Origin: Sphingobium sp. EM0848 | GTDB taxonomy: Bacteria; Pseudomonadota; Alphaproteobacteria; Sphingomonadales; Sphingomonadaceae | Assembly: GCF_013375555.1 (NCBI RefSeq) | Contig: NZ_JABXWB010000003.1 | Span: 62,001-126,000, forward strand | Length of the DNA: 64,000 bases | Reading direction: 5' to 3' | In this document: positions 28,265 to 35,691 of the stretch, in pieces | Layout: every line of letters starts with the position of its first letter | Position numbering within the stretch: position 1 is the first letter of the stretch | The notes under the pieces: model-generated | Database searches by the model: none | What the model was told of the DNA's origin: nothing | What the model saw: only the letters and a program-made list of their open reading frames with translations | Made by a program: the position numbers and the translations under genes

Positions 28265-28657
28265 TCAGTGCCCGCCGGGCGCGCTGTCCAATTCTCCCTT
28301 GGTGAGCTGCAGCAGCGACATCATCAGCGCGACATCCAGCAGCCGCGTGCCCTGGTCGAGCATGCGGATGATGCCGTTCATGAGCGGCCGGGCGACCTCA
28401 CGCCCCTGAACGCTGGCGCGGATCCGATCCTTGTTTTTGATGAGCCACCCCCGCCCGATCATGTGGCCGATGGTCTCGGCCATGATGTCGCGGGGGATCG
28501 ACCGTTCAAACCACCGGCCAACGGCGCGGCGGATCTCTTCGACCAGCATCGGCGAGCGGCTGCGAAAAACGCAGACGAAGATCGCCAGCTCGAACGCCGT
28601 CATGTCCCAGCCAAAAGGACCGCCGGGTCCCACCATCTCATTGGGCATGGAGATCAT
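28265..28657 (-). CDS. Hypothetical protein inserted between traN and traF
   Basis: A 130-residue soluble, mostly helical protein (FELAIFVCVFRSRS, VEEIRRAVGRWFERSIPRD, IGHMIGRGWLIKNKDRIRAS). The middle resembles a small winged-helix or PadR-like layout. It overlaps the end of traN by 20 bases; in-frame ATGs at 28657, 28648 and 28636 are all possible starts, the last just after the traN stop. It is not one of the canonical F genes. A regulatory or chaperone role is conceivable but unsupported. Confidence 0.6.
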   Translation of the reverse strand: MISMPNEMVGPGGPFGWDMTAFELAIFVCVFRSRSPMLVEEIRRAVGRWFERSIPRDIMAETIGHMIGRGWLIKNKDRIRASVQGREVARPLMNGIIRMLDQGTRLLDVALMMSLLQLTKGELDSAPGGH

Positions 28658-31448
28658 AATATCCCTGTATCTTCTGCTGGATGTCCGCCACGGTCTGCAC
28701 CTCGTCGGGCAGTTTCGCCGCGTCCATGAAGTCCGAATAGACGTCGGTGAAATCCATCACCGAAAGATCGAGGCGCGAAAACTCATCAACCGTGAAGCCT
28801 TCACATTGCTCATTCTTCGGCTTCCCGAACGGCTTGTTGATCTGCGGTCGGCCTTGCTCCTGAAGAATGCGCGAGAGCTTACTCTCAAAGCAGCAATAGG
28901 CCTTCCTCTTCGTCGTGCAGACGCCGAGCACGCTCGAAGAACAATAGCTGCCGATAAAGGTGCAGAAGCCCATGCGGTCCTTCACATCGAGCATCTTCTC
29001 TTCAGTCGAGCACAGAAAGGTGGTCAGAAATTGCGTCGCGACGCCGGCGAGCGCTGCCACATTGCCATTGAGCGCGCCAGTGAGGGCTGCACCGCCGATA
29101 CCAAGCGGGAGCAATCCTGACACCTTGCCCGCACAGCAATTGACCACGCCGAAGATCGGCTTGTGGCAGGTGTCGCGGGCCCCGGGGAACACATGCATGT
29201 CGTCGGGATCGAAATCCTTGCCAGCCGTGTCGATCGCGTGCAGGGCGGTCAGCGCATCCTTGAACTCGCTCGACGCCTCGCGGTGGATCGCCTCGCAATC
29301 GCCGTTGATGCAATAGACATCGTCGCCGCACACATATTTGGGAGGCTGTTCGACCGTTCCCCCCGGCACGGGGCAGCGATAGACCTTTTCCATCATCTTG
29401 CAGCCATCGCCCGACGGATTTTCGTCGAGGCAATTGTCATATTTCCAGCTGCACTGGGGATTGGCTTCGAGCGTGCCGCAATCGCTCTGCGGATCTTCGG
29501 TATAGCAAGTGCCGTCGGGATTGCTGTTCGAACCTGCCGGACACTGTTGATGCGCGGATGCAGGCTGGCTATGGGTTTGCGAGCAGGTCTGGCCGGAAAG
29601 GGTGAAATCGGCCGGGCAAAAATAGATGGGCTGCGCCGCGACGGTCGCCGTGCATTGCGTTCCTGAAAGAACGAAGCCCGTGGGGCAGCTATGGATCGGC
29701 GTTGCTGCCTGATCCTCGGTCGTCGTGCAGGTCGTGTCACTGAGCGCATAGCCGGTGGGGCAGGCGTAGATGGGTGTGCCGGGAACACTGTCGATTCGGG
29801 AGCAGGTCGTGCCGTTGAGGCTATAGCCGGCAGGACAGGCATAGCTGATCGACGCCGCGATCTGCTCGCTCACTGTGCATGTCGTGCCCGAGAGCGCACC
29901 ACCGCTGGGACAACTATATTGGATGTTAGCCAGCTTATATTCCGATTTGACGCATGTCTGCCCGGACAGGGCATAATCGGCGGGGCAGACATAGATGACG
30001 CTCGCGCCCATCACATTGGTGCGGTAGCAGGTCGTGCCCTGTAAATTGCCGCCGTCTGGACAGGTGTAGGTGACGACACCGTCCTGAATCACGTTCGACA
30101 CGCACTGATTATAGGTCGGATCAAAATTCCACGCGGCGCTGGGGCAGGTGTAGGTCGTCAGCGGTTTATAGAGGCAGTATGTTTCGCCGGAATATTTCTG
30201 CTCTCGGAGAAACTCGATGCTGTCGGGTTTGGTACCGGTGGGCGCACATTTCTTGCTGGCAAATTCCGCCCGGCGCATGACGCAATAGGGACCGCCGCCG
30301 CCAAACATGTCACCCGGATTGTAATAATAATAGGGGCAGGCGTAGGCGGGCGTGGCCGAAGTGGTGTTGGTCGTCACGCATTTGTCGCCCTGGACCGTGC
30401 CGCCGCTCGGGCAACTATAGGTGGCCGTCGCCTGATAATTGGCGCTTTGCGAGCAGGTGCCATTGTCGAGACTGTAGCCCGGCGGGCAGGCATAGCTTTC
30501 CGTCGCCGACTGCGACAGCTGCCGCGTGCAGGTCATGTCGCTCAGCGCCCAGCCTGGGTCGCACGAAGCGGTCGCCATCGCTGCATAGCTGAAATTGCGC
30601 ACGCAACTGGTTCCCGACAGGGCATAGTCGCTCGGGCAGGAATAAACTGGCGTCGCGCCTGTCGTGACCGTTGTCTGGCAAACCGAACCCGCCAGGCTAT
30701 AGCCGTTGGGGCAGGTGAAACCGGACTGAACGGCATCCTGGGTCAGGGTCCGGCTGCAACGGCTCCCATTCAATGTCCAACCCGCCGGACAGCTATAAGC
30801 GCTGATATTGGCCGGCTGGGTCTGCGCGCATTGCGACCCGTTCAAGGTCCAGCCCGCATCGCAGCTATAGCTGATGCTCGCCGGAACCGTCTCGGTCATC
30901 GAGCAGCTTGTGCCACCCAAAGTCCAGCCCGAGGGGCAGCTGTAGATGGTTTCCGACGGCACGGAATTGACGACAACGCCCGTGTCACAGGTCGCGTCAT
31001 AAGTGATCTGGGCCGGGTCCGATGGTAGCGGCTGACACTCGCCGCTACCGCCGGTGATCGATTCCCCGCCAAGCTGTGTCGAAGGATCATTCTCGACGGC
31101 CATCGCGCTGGCGGTCACCGCCTTGATTTCATCATTCGAAAAGGTCGGCCGTGTCTTGTTGGCGTCGGTCGTGATCTGATAGACTTCGCTGCTGGCTTTG
31201 AGCGCATTGCTGTCATCGGTCAGCTTGTCGGGATCGCTGAAATAGTCCGCCTGGGGCAACTCCGTGCCCTGATAGCCGGGCACGATCGCCGCCTGTGCGT
31301 CCTCCTTGGGCACCCCATTGCCGTCGCTCCGCATGGCATTTCCGAGCACTTTGCCTTCCTCGCGCGCCTGATTGGTGGTCATCTGTGCCGGCGTCGGAAT
31401 CGCAACGCCCAGCAGGACAAGGGGCAGGAGGAAGGTGAGCTGCTTCAC
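28638..31448 (-). CDS. traN: TraN-like mating-pair stabilisation adhesin with expanded Cys repeats
   Basis: A 936-residue outer-membrane-type protein with a signal peptide. In F, TraN contacts recipient surface receptors. The middle (about residues 165-620) is made of roughly 17 tandem units of 22-26 residues, each of the form YxCPxGYxLxGTxC followed by a short Thr/Ser linker; two units near residues 375-440 are longer and irregular. The C-terminal third is the conserved TraN part, with many further cysteines (CEAIHREASSEFKDALTAL, NCCAGKVSGLLPLGIG, CCFESKLSRILQEQGRPQ). The GTG start overlaps the trbC stop (GTGA). Longer than F TraN (about 600) because of the repeats. Confidence 0.9.
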   Translation of the reverse strand: MKQLTFLLPLVLLGVAIPTPAQMTTNQAREEGKVLGNAMRSDGNGVPKEDAQAAIVPGYQGTELPQADYFSDPDKLTDDSNALKASSEVYQITTDANKTRPTFSNDEIKAVTASAMAVENDPSTQLGGESITGGSGECQPLPSDPAQITYDATCDTGVVVNSVPSETIYSCPSGWTLGGTSCSMTETVPASISYSCDAGWTLNGSQCAQTQPANISAYSCPAGWTLNGSRCSRTLTQDAVQSGFTCPNGYSLAGSVCQTTVTTGATPVYSCPSDYALSGTSCVRNFSYAAMATASCDPGWALSDMTCTRQLSQSATESYACPPGYSLDNGTCSQSANYQATATYSCPSGGTVQGDKCVTTNTTSATPAYACPYYYYNPGDMFGGGGPYCVMRRAEFASKKCAPTGTKPDSIEFLREQKYSGETYCLYKPLTTYTCPSAAWNFDPTYNQCVSNVIQDGVVTYTCPDGGNLQGTTCYRTNVMGASVIYVCPADYALSGQTCVKSEYKLANIQYSCPSGGALSGTTCTVSEQIAASISYACPAGYSLNGTTCSRIDSVPGTPIYACPTGYALSDTTCTTTEDQAATPIHSCPTGFVLSGTQCTATVAAQPIYFCPADFTLSGQTCSQTHSQPASAHQQCPAGSNSNPDGTCYTEDPQSDCGTLEANPQCSWKYDNCLDENPSGDGCKMMEKVYRCPVPGGTVEQPPKYVCGDDVYCINGDCEAIHREASSEFKDALTALHAIDTAGKDFDPDDMHVFPGARDTCHKPIFGVVNCCAGKVSGLLPLGIGGAALTGALNGNVAALAGVATQFLTTFLCSTEEKMLDVKDRMGFCTFIGSYCSSSVLGVCTTKRKAYCCFESKLSRILQEQGRPQINKPFGKPKNEQCEGFTVDEFSRLDLSVMDFTDVYSDFMDAAKLPDEVQTVADIQQKIQGYYDLHAQ

Positions 31449-32188
31449 GGGTGGCGCCGATCGAGATTTGTCCGCGCTACTGCGGCGATGCGTGCGCCAG
31501 GCCCCTGGCCTTCGACGAAGCTGTCGAGCGCATAGCGCACCGTGACATTTCCGGTGAGACGATCATGCGGCGGCACGCGGGTCTGGCATTCAAAGCCGGC
31601 GCAAAGGTCAAAGTCCGATGACACCGCCACATAGGTCGGCACCGCCTGCACGCCGAAAGCGCGGAACAGGCGTGGATCGATTCCGATATTGGCAAAGTCC
31701 TGTTCCTCGACCAGCTTCCCAAGCCGGGCAGCAAAGGCCTTCATGCTGTTATCCGGGAATCCTCGAAACACGACGATGCCACCGGCCGCCGCGGTATCGC
31801 GGATCATCTGTTTCAGCGACGTGGGCGGCATGGAGAGGCTGGCAAAGGCGATGAACTGCGGTGCCTCGCCCGGCTTGGCATTGAGATTTTGCGCCGCGCC
31901 CTCGACGATCGCATCGAAATCGATCGGGCCGATGGAACCGGTAGGCAGAGCAGTCGCGGCAACCCGCCTCATATTCTCGGTCCCACCTTTGTGGGCCTCA
32001 ACTGCGTCAGCGCGGAAAGCATCGCCCCGATCCTTGACCTCGTCGACAAAGGCCTGGGCCTCGGCTTGGCTCGCGGCTGACCGCTGCTTGATCGCCTGGA
32101 TATTTAGACCCTCGACATTTTGCGCGAGCAGCGCAGAGATGCCCGTTGTGGCGAGGAGGAGGGCAAGCCCGAATGTGGAGAAGCGCAT
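31445..32188 (-). CDS. trbC: TrbC-like type-F conjugative transfer protein
   Basis: A 247-residue exported protein: signal peptide, helical N-terminal part, then the TrbC_Ftype domain (FIAFASLSMPPTSLKQMIRD, GGIVVFRGFPDNS, FRAFGVQAVPTYV), a thioredoxin-like fold without a CxxC. In F systems TrbC works with TraW in pilus assembly. Its start at 32188 follows GGGGA. It overlaps traN by four bases. TrbC here lies after traU, as in F. Confidence 0.88.
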   Translation of the reverse strand: MRFSTFGLALLLATTGISALLAQNVEGLNIQAIKQRSAASQAEAQAFVDEVKDRGDAFRADAVEAHKGGTENMRRVAATALPTGSIGPIDFDAIVEGAAQNLNAKPGEAPQFIAFASLSMPPTSLKQMIRDTAAAGGIVVFRGFPDNSMKAFAARLGKLVEEQDFANIGIDPRLFRAFGVQAVPTYVAVSSDFDLCAGFECQTRVPPHDRLTGNVTVRYALDSFVEGQGPGARIAAVARTNLDRRHP

Positions 32189-32201
32189 TTGGTCCCCTCC
32201 C

Positions 32202-33224
32202 CTAAAGAACGCAACAGTTGCGCTTGCGCCAGACCAGATAGCCCATATCCTCGCCGGCGGCGGGATAGGCACGGCCCGCGTCGGGCGGAAAGGTGGATGC
32301 GCCGATGGCGGAGCAGGCGAAGCGGCCCGAGACGGTCGGGATCGGGTTCACCATCTGGAAGCGATATTGCTGCTTGCGCATGATCGGCATCAGATATTTT
32401 GCGCACAGGCCCTTGGAACCCATGGTGCCCCAGGCAAGCCCCTGCCGGTGCATCTTGTAGGCAAAGCGCGACAGAGCGAGGCGCGAAGACTGCACATGGC
32501 CGATGGACGAAGGGATGTTGCCGTTCATGGGATACATCGACCCCTGGCAGCCCGCGCACCAGAAGAGCGGATCGAGCGGCAAACTCGCGGTCCCCGCGAT
32601 GCAGTCAGCAGCGCAAGCGGCCTGGGCGATCGGATTGGCAAAGACGATGGCTTCAGGATTGATGAGGCCCGAAAGCGCGTCATCCTGCCAAAGCGGATCG
32701 ACCTCGGTCATATAGGCGATGTCGAAACTGGCCTGCTCGAAGCAGACGAAATCGGTCAGCAGTTCCATCCAGTAGAGCAGCGGATAGACATACCAATGGA
32801 CATGCCATTTGGCAGTGCTTTGCGACCGGCCGCCAACCATCGAGGGCCCGGCCAGATAGCCTTGGCCGATATCGAAGCCGGGGGCGATCCGCACGCCGCC
32901 AAGATTGGGAAAGCACCATGGCTTCATCGTGACGTCGGCGAGGCGCGCCGGTTCCCAGAAGCCGACCGAGATACCGATGCGCGGCAAGGGATCGGTGCAG
33001 GCGCAGATCGGCGAGGCGGGGTTGCTCGGATCAGGCCGGTTGCCTGGCCAGATCTTCAATCCTCCCACCGACAGAGGGAACAGGCAGGACCAGCAGACGT
33101 CGGTGATCGGATTGACGAATTTGCCATGGCAGGCCGGGCCAGCGGCGGTGGCTCGCTCCGGCGAGAGAGCAAGCGCAAGGACGGCGCAGAAACAGGCCAG
33201 TGCCAGGGTGCGGATCAGGCGCAT
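32202..33224 (-). CDS. traU: TraU-like pilus assembly/DNA transfer protein
   Basis: A 340-residue exported, Cys-rich protein: signal peptide, then CHGKFVNPITDVCWSCLFPL, ICACTDP, MKPWCFPNLGG, WYVYPLLYWMELLTDFVC, CAADCIAGTA and FWCAGCQGSMYP. The conserved aromatic/Cys pattern is typical of TraU, which needs disulfide formation; two thiol-disulfide proteins are encoded in the same operon. It overlaps the 92-residue gene by 10 bases. Confidence 0.93.
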   Translation of the reverse strand: MRLIRTLALACFCAVLALALSPERATAAGPACHGKFVNPITDVCWSCLFPLSVGGLKIWPGNRPDPSNPASPICACTDPLPRIGISVGFWEPARLADVTMKPWCFPNLGGVRIAPGFDIGQGYLAGPSMVGGRSQSTAKWHVHWYVYPLLYWMELLTDFVCFEQASFDIAYMTEVDPLWQDDALSGLINPEAIVFANPIAQAACAADCIAGTASLPLDPLFWCAGCQGSMYPMNGNIPSSIGHVQSSRLALSRFAYKMHRQGLAWGTMGSKGLCAKYLMPIMRKQQYRFQMVNPIPTVSGRFACSAIGASTFPPDAGRAYPAAGEDMGYLVWRKRNCCVL

Positions 33225-33493
33225 TCCTCGCCCTCCCCCACCGCCTCAAGATGGGCATTGTCGGCGCGGCCTTTGACGCGGAAATAGATAAAAGTGTGAA
33301 CGGTGGTCAGGAGGAGAAGACCCGCGGCAAGCCCCGGCGCAACTGGCCCCACCAGCGCCCGCATGGGTGCGAAGAGCAGCGTCGCAGCAGCGAGCGCCAG
33401 GCACAGGCCCTGCCAGACATGGCGCATCCAGCCAAGGAACCGCGTTTCGGGCGCCGCCATGGGCGTGCGCAGCATATCGAGCCAAAGCGGCAT
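33215..33493 (-). CDS. Small two-span membrane protein between traW and traU
   Basis: A 92-residue protein with two membrane helices (VWQGLCLALAAATLLFAP and PGLAAGLLLLTTVHTFIYF) and a short acidic tail. Its ATG overlaps the traW stop (TGATG) and its end overlaps traU, so it is translated within the series. It matches no canonical F gene I know by sequence. A role in assembling or quality control of membrane subunits is guesswork. Confidence 0.65.
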   Translation of the reverse strand: MPLWLDMLRTPMAAPETRFLGWMRHVWQGLCLALAAATLLFAPMRALVGPVAPGLAAGLLLLTTVHTFIYFRVKGRADNAHLEAVGEGEECA

Positions 33494-34149
33494 CAGCCCG
33501 CCCTCCTGGCCAAGAGGACCAGCTCGCTCACCTGCATGACCTTGCCGGCAGGACTCACCACCGCCGGAACATGCTGGATACCGAATTTACCGGTGAGCCG
33601 CCCTTCCTGGTCGAAATAGAAGCGCCGTTTGCGGTTGGTCATCTCCTCGATGGGCGAGCCGCTGACCAGGATGATCTTGGCCTTCACCTCGCTGTAGCGC
33701 GTGGTCGCCCAGGCCATCTGCGCGGAATCGTCGCCATCGACGAAAACCAGATCCTGGCTGATGGTCACAAAATCGAGCGGATTGATCCTTTGCCCGGCCG
33801 CCGCGATCAACTGCCCCTTGGGATCGCGAATATCCTGCTCAACCGTGACAGTGGGATCGAACCGCCAGCTCCGCGCCACCTGGGCGGGAGTGATCCCCAC
33901 CACCGGATCGGGTCGCCGGACCTTGGCTTCGACGCGCTTGGCAAAGGCTGCATTCATGCCCGCCAGTTCCCCGCTCGCCTCCGCTTGGGTCAGTCGCGCC
34001 TCGATCGTTGCCAGCAGATCGGGTTCGATCACCGGAAAGGTCTGGCCCGCCTGGCCATAATCCTTCGCTTCGCCGCGCATCGCCCCGCCGATGAGCAGCA
34101 CGCCGCCGAGCCCCGCCAAACCGAGGATCCCACCCACCAGACGCTTCAT
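33493..34149 (-). CDS. traW: TraW-like pilus assembly protein
   Basis: A 218-residue exported protein with a hydrophobic leader. The conserved TraW features are GQTFPVIEPDLLATIEARL near the start, then RINPLDFVTISQDLVFVDGDD and ILVSGSPIE, and a C-terminal GRLTGKFGIQHVPAVV. TraW acts with TrbC in pilus extension. It overlaps the S26 peptidase stop by ATGA. Confidence 0.9.
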   Translation of the reverse strand: MKRLVGGILGLAGLGGVLLIGGAMRGEAKDYGQAGQTFPVIEPDLLATIEARLTQAEASGELAGMNAAFAKRVEAKVRRPDPVVGITPAQVARSWRFDPTVTVEQDIRDPKGQLIAAAGQRINPLDFVTISQDLVFVDGDDSAQMAWATTRYSEVKAKIILVSGSPIEEMTNRKRRFYFDQEGRLTGKFGIQHVPAVVSPAGKVMQVSELVLLARRAG

Positions 34150-34682
34150 AGCACAGGCTCCCCGGTGCCGATGATCTGTCGGGTGCAGATGAGGCCGATC
34201 TCCGCATAGCGGCTGTCGAACCCGTCCTTGTGCGGGGTGCCCACATAATAGCATCCGCGCGGGATGACGCCCGTGGGACCAGGGGTCAGTGTCTCCCCGC
34301 GCCGCGTGCGCAGCTTCATCCGCGCAACCGGCCTGCCATTGACGCGGACGAGCGCGCCCTCATGCGCGACGACATCGTCGGGCATGCCATAGACGCGCTT
34401 GCCGAACATCGGCGGCACAGCGCCGAAGTGCCGCTTGACCAGCGCATTGGCCGGCGCGTTGAAGAAAACATAATCGCCCCGCGCCGGCAATTGGGTACGG
34501 TGGATGAGGAAAGCCCAATTGGGCAGCGAGTCCGTCCGGTTGATGAGGAAGGCATGGCGATCCCGCCAATCGCGCAGCGCGCCGTAAGTCGCCCATCCTA
34601 GCAGCCCCAGCCCCAGCATCACCCAGAGCCGCTTGCGCGGGCGCCAGCGCGACACCGGCCCCTTACTGACCGCCTGCGCCAT
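34146..34682 (-). CDS. S26-family signal peptidase (TraF-type pilin peptidase)
   Basis: A 178-residue inner-membrane protein: one N-terminal helix (LWVMLGLGLLGWATYGAL) and an S26C fold. The Ser/Lys dyad candidates are the Ser in NRTDSLPNWAF and the Lys in FGKRVYGMPDD, followed by GCYYVGTPHKDGFDSRY. Plasmid S26C enzymes mature or cyclise conjugative pilins in P-type systems; in several F-like alphaproteobacterial operons one sits before traW. It could process the TraA-like pilin here. It overlaps trbI by 20 bases and traW by 4. Confidence 0.8.
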   Translation of the reverse strand: MAQAVSKGPVSRWRPRKRLWVMLGLGLLGWATYGALRDWRDRHAFLINRTDSLPNWAFLIHRTQLPARGDYVFFNAPANALVKRHFGAVPPMFGKRVYGMPDDVVAHEGALVRVNGRPVARMKLRTRRGETLTPGPTGVIPRGCYYVGTPHKDGFDSRYAEIGLICTRQIIGTGEPVL

Positions 34683-35328
34683 CGGGGCCTCCGAAGGTTG
34701 ATACGGACGCACCCTGATAGGCGCCCGGCAAGGCGGGTTCGGGCGTACCAGCAAAGGGCCGTGGACCTTCGACCGGCTGGGGCGGCGCCGATGCCATGGG
34801 GTCGATCGCCACATCAGGCAGCGCCAGTGGCACGGTCTGGAACGGCGCCATGGCCCGCCGCTGCAGAGATTGCATCTCCTCTGCGCTCGCCTGCCTGGGG
34901 CGCGCTATGCCCGAGGCGTACACCGCCTTCTTGATGCTCTCGGTAATGTCGGGGACATTCTTCGACAGAACCGCCTCGCCCACCATGACGATCTCGCCCT
35001 TTTGCGAGCGGCGCTGCAATTCCCTGTCGAGCGCAGCCATGAAGCGGCGCATGTCCGCTTCCACCTGGGGCTGCGGTGCCACGCTATGGGCCTGCGTCTG
35101 CACATAATCCCCGACGATCGCCGACAGGCGAGCCGAAACGATCCGATCCCGGGCCGGCATCACCAATGTCTTCGTAACCCACATGCCCCAGACAAGGCCC
35201 ACCACGATGGCCGCGCCCGCGACGAGTTGACCGCGGGTGAACCCCGCAAAGAGGCCGGCACGGCGGGGCGCGGCCGGAACAGTCGCGGAAGGGGGCGTGG
35301 GGAGATCGAATTCCTGCTGCTCAGCCAT
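34663..35328 (-). CDS. trbI: TrbI-like type-F transfer protein
   Basis: A 221-residue protein with one membrane helix (GQLVAGAAIVVGLVWGMWV) after a short Pro-rich cytoplasmic segment. A periplasmic part with VEADMRRFMAALDRELQRR and VMVGEAVLSKNVPDITE, as in TrbI_Ftype proteins, follows, then a Pro-rich tail longer than in F TrbI (about 128 aa). TrbI influences pilus retraction. The start at 35328 overlaps the preceding small gene by 8 bases. Position between traC and traW matches F. Confidence 0.75.
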   Translation of the reverse strand: MAEQQEFDLPTPPSATVPAAPRRAGLFAGFTRGQLVAGAAIVVGLVWGMWVTKTLVMPARDRIVSARLSAIVGDYVQTQAHSVAPQPQVEADMRRFMAALDRELQRRSQKGEIVMVGEAVLSKNVPDITESIKKAVYASGIARPRQASAEEMQSLQRRAMAPFQTVPLALPDVAIDPMASAPPQPVEGPRPFAGTPEPALPGAYQGASVSTFGGPDGAGGQ

Positions 35329-35686
35329 GACAGGGACTCCCCGGCTTGGCCATTGGGGTGAGGAAATGGTGCCGCCGGAAAAAGACGATGGTGAGGGTGA
35401 CAAGCATATGAACCGCGAGCAGCTGATGATCGAAGGACGCGGCGCGATCTGCGTTTGCCACCAGATAGCGACCCGTCAGATTGCCAAGCTGGTGCATCAG
35501 TCCTCCGATCGAAAAGCCACCGATCGCGAGAAAGAAGAGGACGAACATCCCCCAGCTCATCAGCACTGCGCCGACGCAAAATCTGGTGAGACGCAGACTG
35601 ACATAGGCAATCGTTGCCCAGTCAAGGCGCCGGCGTCTCCGCCGTATGCTGCTCAAATCGGGGAGCGCAATCGCTTCTGGATTCAT
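35321..35686 (-). CDS. Small two-span membrane protein after traC
   Basis: A 121-residue protein with a basic N-terminus (SIRRRRRRLDW) and two hydrophobic stretches (VSLRLTRFCVGAVLMSWGMFVLF-region and LLAVHMLVTLTIVFF). The ATG at 35686 is 5 bases after the traC stop; an upstream in-frame start lies inside traC. It has no assigned F homologue. It is placed among assembly genes and translated together with trbI. Confidence 0.6.
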   Translation of the reverse strand: MNPEAIALPDLSSIRRRRRRLDWATIAYVSLRLTRFCVGAVLMSWGMFVLFFLAIGGFSIGGLMHQLGNLTGRYLVANADRAASFDHQLLAVHMLVTLTIVFFRRHHFLTPMAKPGSPCHG

Positions 35687-35691
35687 GGCGC

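Noticed and set aside
29580..30960. Regularly spaced repeats that could suggest a CRISPR array
   Set aside because: The repeat is in the encoded protein (traN Cys units) with variable DNA; no constant 25-37-base repeat and no cas genes.
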